Of a stretch of 64,000 bases of DNA, positions 36,299 to 45,974 are shown in pieces (the first letter of the stretch is position 1; each line of letters starts with the position of its first letter). Made by a program: the position numbers and the translations under genes. Under the pieces are notes generated by a model, which saw only the letters and a list, made by a program, of their open reading frames with translations, did not search any database and was not told the origin of the DNA. The stretch comes from Desulfobacterales bacterium (lineage in GTDB: Bacteria; Desulfobacterota; Desulfobacteria; Desulfobacterales; JAIPEE01): positions 109,263 to 173,262 of the forward strand of contig JAIPEE010000004.1 in NCBI GenBank assembly GCA_021737275.1. The letters are read 5' to 3'.

Positions 36299-37144
36299 TT
36301 AGTCTTTTTGAAAAATCAGAACATCCTGAAAAAAGATCCCCGGCACCTCTTTCCAGTTTCCCGGATATGATGCTGCCAACGAAAGCCCTGTGCCGGCCAT
36401 AAGACTATTCAAACCTTCCTCAGTTATACCGATCGCATCCTCAGGACGTTTTGCCCATTTGGGATGAAACCAGTTTCCCGATTCAGAGCACGGGGTATCA
36501 AAAATCCACTTCTGCCGGCTGGTATTATGATAGCGTCCCTTTGTATCGGTTTGTGCATCCGGTCTCAAACAGTATGTATCATCCATAAGAAAAAAAGTGA
36601 CCATCGCTTTTGCTCCGGATTTAAGAACACGGCCGATTTCTGAAAAGTAATACCGTGCATCACTTTCGTTAAGGTGAGTCCATACGGATAGAGCTGTCAG
36701 CATATCAATACTGTTGTCATCAATATCCCATGGAATGTTGCCATCCACCTGTCCGGATGCATAGGTCGCATTATGAACATCATGGTGTTTGAACGAATAT
36801 GAATCCGGCGGATAGTTTTGGACGCAGAACGAAATATCTTCTGTACTAACATCGATGCCTGTGTATTGACCGCTACCGCCAAGAAAAGGCTCAGCTGCAA
36901 TCCCCATAAGACCGGTACCGCACCCGATATCCAGTATACGATTATTTGTTTTCCGTTTTAAATGGAGAAACAGGAGCGTCTGAAAAATACCGATAACATG
37001 ACACCACTCTCCGTAAGATATTTTCCCGCCACGTCGTTCATCCAACCCGGGTACAAGACGAAGATTCTTAGTTCTTCTTATAAGATTTTTATCAAACTGA
37101 AGGTATGCGTTGTCAAAGTCGCGGATTTTGATATCCTGATTCAA
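36299..37144 (-). CDS. Class I SAM-dependent methyltransferase
   Basis: This 281-residue protein has the Rossmann methyltransferase motif I, ILDIGCGTGLMGIAAEPFLG (about residues 90-109), the acidic ribose-binding TGIDVS, and motif-like DMLTALSVWTHLNE and IGRVLKSGAKAMVTFFL. The N- and C-terminal extensions give no substrate clue. It starts at TTG with GGAGG 7 bp upstream. It follows fdhD by 26 bp in the same direction and may be co-transcribed, but no functional link is known. The substrate is unknown. Confidence 0.85.
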   Translation of the reverse strand: MNQDIKIRDFDNAYLQFDKNLIRRTKNLRLVPGLDERRGGKISYGEWCHVIGIFQTLLFLHLKRKTNNRILDIGCGTGLMGIAAEPFLGGSGQYTGIDVSTEDISFCVQNYPPDSYSFKHHDVHNATYASGQVDGNIPWDIDDNSIDMLTALSVWTHLNESDARYYFSEIGRVLKSGAKAMVTFFLMDDTYCLRPDAQTDTKGRYHNTSRQKWIFDTPCSESGNWFHPKWAKRPEDAIGITEEGLNSLMAGTGLSLAASYPGNWKEVPGIFFQDVLIFQKD

Positions 37145-37170
37145 TAAACTTCCTCCGGCTTAGTATCTTT

Positions 37171-37968
37171 TCATATAAGACGATGTTCCCCACAAAATAC
37201 CAACAATCCTTTTCCCTTTGCCAGGCAGGCGAGCGTCATATTCATTTCCGTTGCGAGATCAACAGCAAGTGAAGTGGGTCGGGATACCGCAAAAATGACA
37301 GGAATCTTTGCCCTCGCCGCCTTTTGTACAAGTTCATAGCTGATACGTGAAGATAATACAGCCAGTGATGCCTTTTGAAGCGCCTCTTCAAGAAAAAGCT
37401 TTCCGATAACTTTATCCAACGCATTATGGCGACCAACATCTTCGGCGATTGAAAGAAGATGTCCCTGATTATCAAAAAGTGCAGCGGCATGAGAAGCGCT
37501 CGTCTTTTTACGTAACGGCTGATGAGTCCCAAGGCTTTCAAGGCAGGTCAGTGCCAGCGCCGTATCAATCGGCAGGTTATCTTCAACCGGACGAATCTCC
37601 TGCTGAAGATCCTTTACGATTTCCTTGCCGCAAATTCCACAGCTTGTCTGGCTGATATATTCCCGCCGGTCAAGGGTCCCGGCAATCTTTGCGCTTCTGG
37701 CTTCAGTGATTGTTGCTGTAACAACATTCAGGTCACCATCTTCGCAGGATCCGATCGTTGTAAAATCATCTTTATGGTCTACAACCCCTTCGGCCAGACA
37801 AAGCCCTGCCGCATGCGCCAGTTCCTCACCGGGTGTCCGCATCACAACCGAATAGGGTTTTCCGTTGATCCTGATGGCAAGCGGTTCTTCACAAACCAGT
37901 TGCTGATCAAGAGATTCCTTACTACCCTGATCCCAGGAAATTATTTTTTTTGTAAGAGCCTGTTCCAA
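37171..37968 (-). CDS. fdhD: Formate dehydrogenase accessory sulfurtransferase FdhD
   Basis: This 265-residue protein transfers sulfur to the molybdenum/tungsten bis-MGD cofactor before insertion into formate dehydrogenase. SQTSCGICGKE carries the conserved CxxC whose cysteine takes the persulfide. MRTPGEELAHAAGLCLAEGV, AEDVGRHNALDKVIG and SRPTSLAVDLA are further family hallmarks. It starts at TTG with CAGGAGG 6 bp upstream. Formate dehydrogenase genes are not in the window. It lies 41 bp after the permease gene. Confidence 0.96.
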   Translation of the reverse strand: MEQALTKKIISWDQGSKESLDQQLVCEEPLAIRINGKPYSVVMRTPGEELAHAAGLCLAEGVVDHKDDFTTIGSCEDGDLNVVTATITEARSAKIAGTLDRREYISQTSCGICGKEIVKDLQQEIRPVEDNLPIDTALALTCLESLGTHQPLRKKTSASHAAALFDNQGHLLSIAEDVGRHNALDKVIGKLFLEEALQKASLAVLSSRISYELVQKAARAKIPVIFAVSRPTSLAVDLATEMNMTLACLAKGKGLLVFCGEHRLI

Positions 37969-38009
37969 AAAAACCTCCTGAAAAACAACTTAAATATATT
38001 GAATCAGTT

Positions 38010-39083
38010 TTATTTACGAAATCGCCGCTTCAGATCCTTATAAACAGCAACTGAAAGCAGAAGCCCCAAAACCAAAGCGCATATCATTTTAATGCTATCG
38101 GGGACAAGCTCTGCTGCATGACCTGCTGCGGCCTGCGCTGTCGTACCTGAAACTAGATACACCAAATCGGTAAAAAGGCCAAGTGCTAATGAACTCACCA
38201 TAATCGCCCCGAGATAAACCAGCAATGTACGCCTTCCCAGCAGGCCTGAAATCATTGTCATGGTAGCTATATTCGTTGCCGGTCCGGCTAGGAGAAAAAC
38301 AAGTGCCGCACCGGGATTAAGACCCTTCAATATCAGTGCCGCCGCAATAGGTGTTGAGGCGGTAGCACAGACATAAATCGGCATACCGGCAAGGAGCATA
38401 ATAATCATGGCCAGATACGGATTACCCATATATGACTCAAAAAAGCTGTCCGGCACCAGGCCGGTTATTAATCCGGCCAGAAAAAGGCCTACGATAAACC
38501 AGGAGCCAATATCTCCCAGAAGTTCAACAAATGAATATTTCAAGCCTGAAAGAAGCTTTTTAATAAACCCGTTGTTATTTTTTGGAGAAGCTTCTTCCGG
38601 TCCGCATGAACAGCAGGATCCGCCTTCACTACAGACCGGCTGTGTCACGTTCAGAAACCCATTTGTCTGTTTTGCCGGGATAAAATTTTCAGCGATCCCT
38701 GCAATAAGTGCTGTGATAAATGCCGCTACCGGCCGCATCACCGTCATAATCGGGTCCATCAATGCATAGGTAATGGGTATGGAATCGATTCCGGTTTCCG
38801 GTGTGGAAATTAAAAAGGATAGTGTTGCACCGTTATTGGCACCCTGCCGCTTCAAACCGGCCGCTACAGGAATAACACCGCAGGAACACAGTGGCAGCGG
38901 CACACCAAAAATGGCCGCAATAATAACGGAACGCACCTTCCCTTTGCCAAGATTATTTGAGATAAATTCCGGCCGCATCACAACATACAAAATCCCGGCT
39001 ACAAAAAAACCAAAAAGCATATATGGAGATGATTCCAGATATATATCCCAGGATGCTTTTAATATGTTCTTTAATATATTCAT
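38010..39083 (-). CDS. SO_0444-type Cu/Zn efflux permease (ArsP_1/DUF318 family)
   Basis: This 357-residue membrane protein has about eight to ten helices. GVPLPLCSCGVIPVAAGLKR carries the conserved CSC metal-associated motif. A soluble central loop (about 148-172) is Cys-rich (CSEGGSCCSCG), and the second half repeats the fold with GMPIYVCATASTPIAAALI. The arrangement matches the SO_0444 family, thought to export Cu or Zn, and the related ArsP-type permeases for organoarsenicals. The cognate small ArsR-type regulator is not adjacent. A large perfect inverted repeat lies just upstream, at 39119-39166. The start has only a weak ribosome binding site. Confidence 0.85.
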   Translation of the reverse strand: MNILKNILKASWDIYLESSPYMLFGFFVAGILYVVMRPEFISNNLGKGKVRSVIIAAIFGVPLPLCSCGVIPVAAGLKRQGANNGATLSFLISTPETGIDSIPITYALMDPIMTVMRPVAAFITALIAGIAENFIPAKQTNGFLNVTQPVCSEGGSCCSCGPEEASPKNNNGFIKKLLSGLKYSFVELLGDIGSWFIVGLFLAGLITGLVPDSFFESYMGNPYLAMIIMLLAGMPIYVCATASTPIAAALILKGLNPGAALVFLLAGPATNIATMTMISGLLGRRTLLVYLGAIMVSSLALGLFTDLVYLVSGTTAQAAAGHAAELVPDSIKMICALVLGLLLSVAVYKDLKRRFRK

Positions 39084-39118
39084 GAAAAAAATCTCAACTA
39101 TTCATAATCATCATAATC

Positions 39119-39166
39119 TTGTGCTTATCTTATCAAAATAACCGTATATTGATAAGATAAGCACAA
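39119..39166. repeat. Perfect 18-bp inverted repeat in the divergent region upstream of rplU
   Basis: TTGTGCTTATCTTATCAA (39119-39136) is matched exactly by TTGATAAGATAAGCACAA (39149-39166) across 12 bp. It lies 35 bp upstream of the permease start and about 110 bp upstream of the rplU promoter. There is no T-run of terminator type on either strand. An operator for the permease gene or a cruciform-forming site are both possible. Confidence 0.8.
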
Positions 39167-39278
39167 ATATACTAAATTTCATTAAAAATATAATTTTATG
39201 ATTTTCTTATGTTTTTCTCATTATTTGTGCTAAAAGGCAGAAATTATCCATTTTCATTAAATAATGAGATTAATTTTC

Positions 39279-39306
39279 TTGACAAAAAAATATAACGCAG
39301 TAATAT
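39279..39306 (+). promoter_or_regulatory. Sigma-70 promoter of the rplU-rpmA-obgE operon
   Basis: TTGACA (39279-39284) and TAATAT (39301-39306) are 16 bp apart, about 50 bp before the rplU start. It is a near-consensus promoter in front of a strongly expressed ribosomal operon. Confidence 0.75.
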
Positions 39307-39358
39307 TTAGCACTTTTTTAGAGCGAGTTATTTTAGAATGGGTTAAGGAGGAATAACC

Positions 39359-39673
39359 ATGTACGCTGTTATTAAAACGGGCGGAAAACAATATAAAGTT
39401 CAGGAAGGTGATGTCCTGAGAATCGAAAAGATAGCCGGAGATGTTGGCAGCGCAGTCACATTTGACAATGTATTGATGTTTTCCGATGGTGAGAATGAAG
39501 CTAAACTTGGCAGTCCGGTTCTCGAAGATGCTGCAGTTCAGGCTCAGATCATGGAGCAGGGCAAGGCAAAAAAGATTCTGGTTTTCAAGTATAAACGTCG
39601 TAAAAGATATCGCAGAACACAGGGCCATCGCCAGCAGTATACGGCTGTAAAAATTGGTGAGATCAAAGCTTAA
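39359..39673 (+). CDS. rplU: Ribosomal protein bL21
   Basis: This is a 104-residue large-subunit protein. [20 protein letters not shown] and the C-terminal [19 protein letters not shown] are diagnostic. A very strong AAGGAGG lies 8 bp before the ATG, and a near-consensus promoter is upstream. It is the first gene of a long operon continuing through rpmA, obgE, proB, proA and further. Confidence 0.98.
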   Translation: MYAVIKTGGKQYKVQEGDVLRIEKIAGDVGSAVTFDNVLMFSDGENEAKLGSPVLEDAAVQAQIMEQGKAKKILVFKYKRRKRYRRTQGHRQQYTAVKIGEIKA

Positions 39674-39694
39674 GATACAGGGAGTTTATATAAA

Positions 39695-39949
39695 ATGGCA
39701 CATAAAAAAGCGGGCGGTAGCTCAAAAAACGGACGTGACAGTAACGGACAACGCCGTGGCGTAAAAATTTTCGGTGGCCAGAAGGTTACAGCCGGAAGTA
39801 TTCTTGTTCGTCAGTGCGGAACAAAAATTCACCCGGGAGAGAATGTTGGCTGCGGCAAAGATTATACATTGTTTGCCCTGGTCGATGGTATTGTCGCCTA
39901 TGAGAGAAAAGGAAGGTCGCGCAAGAAAGCCAGCGTATATGCAGAGTGA
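39695..39949 (+). CDS. rpmA: Ribosomal protein bL27
   Basis: This is an 84-residue large-subunit protein whose N-terminus reaches the peptidyl-transferase centre. [20 protein letters not shown] and [19 protein letters not shown] are classic bL27. The N-terminus begins directly with the mature-type sequence, so no Firmicute-style cleaved leader is present. Its stop overlaps the obgE GTG start by 4 bp (GTGA). Confidence 0.98.
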   Translation: MAHKKAGGSSKNGRDSNGQRRGVKIFGGQKVTAGSILVRQCGTKIHPGENVGCGKDYTLFALVDGIVAYERKGRSRKKASVYAE

Positions 39950-40947
39950 AATTTATAGATGAAGCCAAAATTTCTATCCAGTCCGGGAAAGGCGGCAGTG
40001 GCTGTGTAAGCTTCAGAAGAGAGAAGTTTATACCGCGCGGCGGCCCGGACGGAGGAGATGGCGGTAAAGGGGGAGATGTCATATTCATTGCATCTCCCAA
40101 GAAACGTACCCTCCAGCAATTCAGACATCTCAAACAATTCAGAGCACCCAATGGCTCATCCGGCGCAGGTAACCAAAGAGCCGGAAAAAATGGTGCCGAT
40201 CTTACACTGGAAGTTCCTGTCGGTACCCTTATTACAAACAGTGAAACCGGCGAACTGATAAAAGACTTCAGCATCCCCGGTGAAACGGTTATTCTTGCAA
40301 AAGGCGGCAGAGGCGGTCAGGGAAACACCCGCTTTAAATCTTCAACCAACAAGGCTCCCCGATTTGCACAACCCGGAGAACCGGCAGAAAAACTCATTCT
40401 TGAGCTTGAACTCAAACTGCTTGCTGATGTTGGCCTTGTAGGACTTCCCAATGCCGGAAAATCAACTCTGATCAGTGTCATGTCTTCTGCACGGCCAAAG
40501 GTTGCTGATTATCCTTTTACAACACTGACACCAAATCTTGGTGTGGTTAAAACAGACTGGGATGATGCCTTTACAGTAGCCGATATTCCCGGCCTTATTG
40601 AAGGCGCACACAAGGGCACAGGCTTGGGAATCAAGTTTTTACGCCATATTGAAAGAACAAAAATTCTTGTTCATCTTATAGATATTTCGACTGTTGACCG
40701 TTCAGATTTTCTGGCACCATACAGAACTATAAATAATGAATTGGGTCAACACAGTAAAACCCTTTCAGAAAAACCCCAGATTGTGGTATTAAACAAAATG
40801 GATCTTCCGGAATCGGCTGTGGCGGCCAAACAGTTTATCGCAGAAGCAAAAGGTTTGTCTGTGCTTACCATTTCGGCTGCAACCGGGGAAGGCGTTGATA
40901 ACCTGAAAGCTAAAATTATTGCGATGCTCAACAAAGAAAATGAATGA
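39946..40947 (+). CDS. obgE: GTPase Obg
   Basis: This 333-residue GTPase is involved in 50S assembly and stress control. The N-terminal Gly-rich OBG fold ([20 protein letters not shown]) is followed by the G domain with G1 [10 protein letters not shown]3 DIPGLIEGA and G4 NKMDLPES. It ends after the G domain and lacks the extra OCT domain of some Obg proteins. The start is GTG 39946, overlapping rpmA; the next gene, proB, overlaps its stop by 8 bp. Confidence 0.97.
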   Translation: MKFIDEAKISIQSGKGGSGCVSFRREKFIPRGGPDGGDGGKGGDVIFIASPKKRTLQQFRHLKQFRAPNGSSGAGNQRAGKNGADLTLEVPVGTLITNSETGELIKDFSIPGETVILAKGGRGGQGNTRFKSSTNKAPRFAQPGEPAEKLILELELKLLADVGLVGLPNAGKSTLISVMSSARPKVADYPFTTLTPNLGVVKTDWDDAFTVADIPGLIEGAHKGTGLGIKFLRHIERTKILVHLIDISTVDRSDFLAPYRTINNELGQHSKTLSEKPQIVVLNKMDLPESAVAAKQFIAEAKGLSVLTISAATGEGVDNLKAKIIAMLNKENE

Positions 40948-42079
40948 CGCCAACCAAAATAAAATCATAAACGCAAAACGTGTTGTCATAAAAATCGGCA
41001 GTGGCATCCTGACACAGGATGACGGCCTTAACCTGACTGTTGTGCGCTCAGTAAGCCGTCAGATCTGTCAGCTTATTGATCAGGGTATGGAGATTCTGCT
41101 TGTGTCCTCCGGTGCTATGGCTGCGGGGATAAGAAAGATAGGCCTTGCAAAAAGACCGGATGAAACACCCGGCCGCCAGGCTGCTTCTGCTGTCGGCCAG
41201 GCCGGCCTGATGATGACCTATGAAAAAGCGTTTGCAAAGCATAATAAAAAAGTAGCCCAGATTCTATTGACCAGTTCGGATCTCAGCAACCGGACCCGGT
41301 ATCTCAATGCCTGCAACACCTTGTATACGCTGTTGTCCTGGAAAATTGTACCCATCATTAATGAAAATGATACGGTTGTGGTAGAAGAAATTCAGTTTGG
41401 CGATAATGATAATCTTTCAGCCATGATTGCACTGATGATGGATGCGGACCTGCTGATCAATCTGACCGATATTGACGGTCTGTTTACGGCGGATCCCAGA
41501 ACCGATCCGGATGCTGAACTGATTCCGGAAATCTTAACAATCGGAAAAAATATAGAAACGTTTGCCGGTGATATACCCGGTGCACTGGGTACCGGCGGCA
41601 TGCTCAGTAAAATCAAGGCGGCAAGGAAAGTAACGGCTGCCGGCATCCCCATGATCATTGCAAGAGGTGATCGGAAGGATATTCTAAAACGAATTTTTTC
41701 AGGACAACATCACGGCACCTATTTTACACCAAGCAAGGAAAAGCTGGCATTTAAAAAACGCTGGCTGGCATTTACCGTAAAATCAAAGGGTACCATTATT
41801 ATTGATGACGGTGCGGCGGCGGCTGTTCTGAAAGGAGGCAAAAGCCTTCTGCCCAGTGGGATTGTGGATGTTAAGGGTGATTTTGGTGTGGGTTCACCGG
41901 TTGAATTTAAAACAATAGACGGTCCGATACTGGGTAAAGGACTTGTAAATTATAGTGCCTCGGATATCATAAAAATCATGGGACTTAAATCCAGCGGGAT
42001 TAAAGCTTGCCTTGGAGATAAACCCTATGATGAGGTTATTCACCGGGATAATCTTGCCGTAACCAATCATTATTTATAA
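40940..42079 (+). CDS. proB: Glutamate 5-kinase
   Basis: This 379-residue enzyme phosphorylates glutamate in the first step of proline synthesis. The N-terminal amino-acid-kinase fold has VIKIGSGIL, SSGAMAAGIRKIG, NENDTVVVEEIQFGDND and GTGGMLSKIKAAR. The C-terminal 100 residues are a PUA domain (LLPSGIVDVKGDFGVGSPVE). I chose ATG 40940, which starts [16 protein letters not shown] and overlaps the obgE stop; the frame extends to 40919 without family similarity. proA follows. Confidence 0.96.
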   Translation: MNDANQNKIINAKRVVIKIGSGILTQDDGLNLTVVRSVSRQICQLIDQGMEILLVSSGAMAAGIRKIGLAKRPDETPGRQAASAVGQAGLMMTYEKAFAKHNKKVAQILLTSSDLSNRTRYLNACNTLYTLLSWKIVPIINENDTVVVEEIQFGDNDNLSAMIALMMDADLLINLTDIDGLFTADPRTDPDAELIPEILTIGKNIETFAGDIPGALGTGGMLSKIKAARKVTAAGIPMIIARGDRKDILKRIFSGQHHGTYFTPSKEKLAFKKRWLAFTVKSKGTIIIDDGAAAAVLKGGKSLLPSGIVDVKGDFGVGSPVEFKTIDGPILGKGLVNYSASDIIKIMGLKSSGIKACLGDKPYDEVIHRDNLAVTNHYL

Positions 42080-42110
42080 AATAACCTGATTCTCATATCT
42101 GGAGGATTTT

Positions 42111-43367
42111 ATGTCTGTCGAAACAACAATTCTTGAAATGGCAAAAGCTGCCAGAAAATCTGCATCTGAAATTGCAAAGTGTTCTTCCGAAAAGAAGAAT
42201 GCTGTCCTGATAGATATCGCTGCATTGATTGAAAAAGATGCGGCCCGCATCCGGGAAAAGAACAAAAAGGACCTGGATCTCGCTGAAGAAAAGGGTTTAA
42301 CAGCCGCCATGATTGACCGGCTCACTATAAAAGAGGCCACCATCAAATCCATGGCAAATGGACTGAGAGAGGTGGCTGCGCTGGAAGATCCGGTAGGTGC
42401 AATAACTAAAGGCTGGGTGCGCCCCAACGGCCTTGAAGTTTCACGTGTTCGGATTCCCCTTGGTGTTATCGGTATTATTTATGAATCCAGACCTAATGTT
42501 ACCATTGATGCTGCAGGCCTTTGTCTTAAGACCGGCAATGCGGTAATATTACGCGGTGGATCTGAAGCGCTTAATTCAAATCAGGTACTGGCATCAGTTA
42601 TCAGCGAAGTTATGAAAAAGCATAACCTGCCTGCTGCTGCAGTTCAGGTAGTACCGGTTCGCGACAGAAGTGCCGTTAATGTATTGCTCCGCCAGGAAGC
42701 GTTTATTGATCTGATTATTCCGAGAGGCGGCGAAGGCCTTATCCGTTTTGTTGTGGAAAATTCCAAAATTCCGGTACTGAAACATTACAAGGGCGTATGC
42801 CATGTTTATGTTGATGAGAGCGCCGACTTTAATATGGCCGAAGAAATCTGTTTTAATGCAAAGGTTCACCGCCCGGGTGTTTGCAATGCCATGGAAACCA
42901 TGCTGGTTAACAAGAACATCGCTGAAACATTTTTAAAACAGATGGGCAAACGGTTTTCAGATGCCGGAGTTGAGATCAGGGGATGCAGTGAAACCTGCAA
43001 GATTTTGACAGATGCGACACCTGCAACGGATGATGACTGGCCCGAAGAGTATCTTGATCTGATTCTGGCCGTAAAGGTGGTTGATGATGTGGATGCCGCA
43101 ATGGCCCATATTGCCGAATACGGATCTCTGCATACGGAAGTAATTGTAACCAATAACTATCAAAGGGGCAGACGGTTCGTAAAAGAGGTGGATGCTTCTG
43201 CCGTAATGGTGAACGCGTCAACCCGTTTTAATGACGGCGGTGAACTCGGGCTAGGTGCAGAAATCGGCATCAGCACATCAAAACTCCATGCGTTTGGGCC
43301 GATGGGTCTTGAAGAGTTAACGACAACCAAGTTTGTTGTGTTTGGAAACGGTCAGGTTCGTTCATAA
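42111..43367 (+). CDS. proA: Gamma-glutamyl phosphate reductase
   Basis: This 418-residue aldehyde-dehydrogenase-superfamily enzyme makes glutamate-5-semialdehyde with NADPH. The catalytic Cys is in the [14 protein letters not shown] region; [29 protein letters not shown] and [10 protein letters not shown] are diagnostic. CTGGAGG lies 8 bp before the ATG. It follows proB by 31 bp, and together they supply proline synthesis up to the spontaneous cyclisation step; proC is not in the window. Confidence 0.97.
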   Translation: MSVETTILEMAKAARKSASEIAKCSSEKKNAVLIDIAALIEKDAARIREKNKKDLDLAEEKGLTAAMIDRLTIKEATIKSMANGLREVAALEDPVGAITKGWVRPNGLEVSRVRIPLGVIGIIYESRPNVTIDAAGLCLKTGNAVILRGGSEALNSNQVLASVISEVMKKHNLPAAAVQVVPVRDRSAVNVLLRQEAFIDLIIPRGGEGLIRFVVENSKIPVLKHYKGVCHVYVDESADFNMAEEICFNAKVHRPGVCNAMETMLVNKNIAETFLKQMGKRFSDAGVEIRGCSETCKILTDATPATDDDWPEEYLDLILAVKVVDDVDAAMAHIAEYGSLHTEVIVTNNYQRGRRFVKEVDASAVMVNASTRFNDGGELGLGAEIGISTSKLHAFGPMGLEELTTTKFVVFGNGQVRS

Positions 43368-43381
43368 TTTTTTGAAACTTT

Positions 43382-44038
43382 ATGGAACATATGAGAATCG
43401 GTTTATTCGGTGGCACATTCAACCCTATCCATTTCGGCCACCTCAGGACAGCCCTGGAGGTTAAGGAGTACTTTGCCCTTGACCGTATCACGCTGATTCC
43501 GTCAGCAATACCGCCTCATAAAGCAAAAGAAGGTGTTGCCGACCCTGAAGACCGCATGGAGATGGTTCGGCTGGCTGTTAAAAGCTGCCCGGACTTTTCC
43601 GTATCGGATGCAGAGTTGAAACGAAGTGGATTTTCCTATACGGTCGATACGGTTCGCCATTTTAAAGCTGCATTATCTGATACGGCTGAGATCTTTCTGA
43701 TTATCGGATTAGATGCTTTTATGGAGATCAAAACCTGGAAATCTTATTCGGACCTGTTTGACATGGTACCGATCATTGTCATGACACGGCCTGAATCAGG
43801 CGGATACGTTAACCCATCTATATTTCTAAAAGAAAAAATTTCATATGAATATACTTTTTCAAAAACTGAAAATGGTTACATTCATCAAAATAAACAGCCG
43901 GTTTATTTTCTTGAAGTGACACAACTGGCAATATCATCAACCCGGATCAGGAATCTTGTCAAAGTCAGGAAAGATATTCATTTTCTGCTCCCTGAAACGG
44001 TTCAGCAATATATAACATCTAAAGGACTTTATTTATGA
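43382..44038 (+). CDS. nadD: Nicotinate-nucleotide adenylyltransferase
   Basis: This 218-residue enzyme adenylates nicotinate mononucleotide in NAD synthesis. GLFGGTFNPIHFGHLRTALE holds the nucleotidyltransferase GxFxPxHxGH motif, and ISSTRIRNLVK is the second conserved motif. The start is ATG 43382 (MEHMRIG) or ATG 43391; neither has a clear ribosome binding site, and it follows proA by 14 bp. It overlaps rsfS by 4 bp (ATGA). Confidence 0.96.
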   Translation: MEHMRIGLFGGTFNPIHFGHLRTALEVKEYFALDRITLIPSAIPPHKAKEGVADPEDRMEMVRLAVKSCPDFSVSDAELKRSGFSYTVDTVRHFKAALSDTAEIFLIIGLDAFMEIKTWKSYSDLFDMVPIIVMTRPESGGYVNPSIFLKEKISYEYTFSKTENGYIHQNKQPVYFLEVTQLAISSTRIRNLVKVRKDIHFLLPETVQQYITSKGLYL

Positions 44039-44433
44039 TGAACGATCTTGATCCCGAACTTAAAATCTTTCTTTCTGCAATTATGGAAAGAAAAGCCTAT
44101 GATGTAATGGTACTTGATGTTCGTAAACTGACATCTATCGCAGACATGTTTGTTTTTTGCAGCGGCACTTCAAACCGGCAGGTCACCGCCATAGCAGATC
44201 ATATCCAGCGACATTTGAAGAAAAAAGGCATAAAAGCCCTGAGTGCTGAAGGTAATTCTGAAGGGCAGTGGGTCCTGCTTGACTATGGTCATATCATTAT
44301 CCATATTTTTCTCGAACCGGTCAGACAGTTTTATGATATTGAAAGCATCTGGAGTGATGCCAAAAAAATTGATATTAAACCTTATACTGCATTGACAGGT
44401 CAGGATTCAGAAGAGGATATCTACCATGACTAA
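44035..44433 (+). CDS. rsfS: Ribosomal silencing factor RsfS
   Basis: This 132-residue protein binds uL14 on the 50S subunit and blocks subunit joining when nutrients are scarce. KAYDVMVLDVRKLTSIADMF, FCSGTSNRQVTAIADHI and the EGQWVLLDYGHIIIHIF segment are diagnostic of the RsfS/YbeB/Iojap family. It overlaps nadD by 4 bp and gpmI by 8 bp; nadD-rsfS adjacency is widespread in bacteria. Confidence 0.97.
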   Translation: MMNDLDPELKIFLSAIMERKAYDVMVLDVRKLTSIADMFVFCSGTSNRQVTAIADHIQRHLKKKGIKALSAEGNSEGQWVLLDYGHIIIHIFLEPVRQFYDIESIWSDAKKIDIKPYTALTGQDSEEDIYHD

Positions 44434-45967
44434 AAAAACCTGTATGTTGTTGATTCTTGATGGCTGGGGAATAAGCAGTGAAATAGAGGGGAATGCAGTT
44501 TTACAGGCTAAAACACCCAACCTTGATTATCTTGAAAAATCGTATCCGTCTGCCCAATTATTGTGTTTTGGAAAAGCAGTCGGCCTGCCTGAAGGCACAA
44601 TGGGCAATTCCGAGGTGGGACATCTGAATATCGGTGCCGGTAGAATTGTTTACCAGGATCTGGTTCGAATCAATAATGCCATTGAAGACGGTACCTTTAG
44701 CAGTAATGAAAACATCAGCATTCTGATGAATACGGTGAAGGGAAAAGGTACGGCCCTCCATTTAATGGGCCTTTTATCTGACGGTGGTGTTCACAGCCAT
44801 ATCAATCATTTGTTTGCACTTCTGGATATGGCAGCAGCCAAAGGGCTTTCAAAGGTTTATATTCATGTGATTTTAGATGGCCGAGATACTCCGCCGGACA
44901 GCGGTGCCGGATATATCAGCCGGCTTTCAGATTATATCAATGAAAAAAACCACGGTAAAATTGCAACCATTTGCGGTCGCTTTTATGCCATGGATCGTGA
45001 CAAACGATGGGAACGTGTTGAACAGGCTTATCGCCTTTATACGAAAGGTGACGGCAATACGGAAAAAGATCCTGTTGATGCAGTTAAAAACGCCTATGCC
45101 CGTGGCGAGACAGATGAGTTTGTTAAACCATTATCAATGACCGATGCAGATGGCAGGGCGCTCGCGACCATTCAGGATGATGATGGTATAATCTTTTTTA
45201 ACTTCAGAGCGGATCGCGCCCGGGAAATCACCCGGACACTGACGGATCCTTCATTTTCGGAATTTGAAAGAGATCCATTCCCGAACCTGAGCGGTTTTGT
45301 CTGCATGACGCTTTATGATCAAAGCTTTACACTACCGATGGCATTTTCACCGGTACACCTTTCCGCCATCCTTGGAGAGGTTATCAGCAATAACGGTCTG
45401 AATCAGCTCAGAATTGCCGAAACGGAAAAGTATGCCCATGTTACCTACTTTTTTAATGGTGGCGAAGAAACGCCTTTCCCTAATGAGGACCGGTGTCTGA
45501 TTCCCTCACCACGAGATATCCCGACCTATGACCATAAGCCGGAAATGAGCGCATTTGAAGTAACCGAAGAGGTTATTAAACGTATCCGGTCCGACAAGTA
45601 TGATTTTATCGTACTGAACTTTGCAAACATGGATATGGTCGGTCATACCGGCATTCTTGAGGCGGCGATCAAAGCCTGTGAAACGGTTGATATGTGCGTG
45701 GGGAAAATCGTTGATGAAATTATGGCCTGCAAAGGCTCATTATTAATTACAGCAGATCACGGCAATTCAGAGAAAATGATTGATGAAAGCGGCAAGCCGT
45801 TTACCGCCCACTCCATAAACCCGGTCCGGCTGATCCTTGTCAATAATGACAGAAAGTCAGGCGCTCTTGATAACGGCAAACTGGGCGACCTTGCTCCGAC
45901 CATTCTTGAGATTATGAACATTGAACAACCCGAAGAGATGACGGGTGTCTCCTTATTGAGGAAATAA
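44426..45967 (+). CDS. gpmI: 2,3-bisphosphoglycerate-independent phosphoglycerate mutase
   Basis: This 513-residue alkaline-phosphatase-superfamily enzyme uses Mn2+ to interconvert 3- and 2-phosphoglycerate. LILDGWG near the start, the nucleophile Ser in MGNSEVGHLNIGAGR, RDTPPDSG, GRFYAMDRD and the C-terminal metal-site segment ITADHGNSEKM are all present, with typical length. It overlaps rsfS by 8 bp and continues the operon. Confidence 0.97.
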   Translation: MTKKTCMLLILDGWGISSEIEGNAVLQAKTPNLDYLEKSYPSAQLLCFGKAVGLPEGTMGNSEVGHLNIGAGRIVYQDLVRINNAIEDGTFSSNENISILMNTVKGKGTALHLMGLLSDGGVHSHINHLFALLDMAAAKGLSKVYIHVILDGRDTPPDSGAGYISRLSDYINEKNHGKIATICGRFYAMDRDKRWERVEQAYRLYTKGDGNTEKDPVDAVKNAYARGETDEFVKPLSMTDADGRALATIQDDDGIIFFNFRADRAREITRTLTDPSFSEFERDPFPNLSGFVCMTLYDQSFTLPMAFSPVHLSAILGEVISNNGLNQLRIAETEKYAHVTYFFNGGEETPFPNEDRCLIPSPRDIPTYDHKPEMSAFEVTEEVIKRIRSDKYDFIVLNFANMDMVGHTGILEAAIKACETVDMCVGKIVDEIMACKGSLLITADHGNSEKMIDESGKPFTAHSINPVRLILVNNDRKSGALDNGKLGDLAPTILEIMNIEQPEEMTGVSLLRK

Positions 45968-45974
45968 GCAACGT

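Noticed and set aside
39290..39304. ATATAACGCAGTAAT occurs both in the rplU promoter spacer and inside the MITE-like element (about 23857).
   Set aside because: A single exact 15-bp match between two sites is expected by chance in a window of this size.
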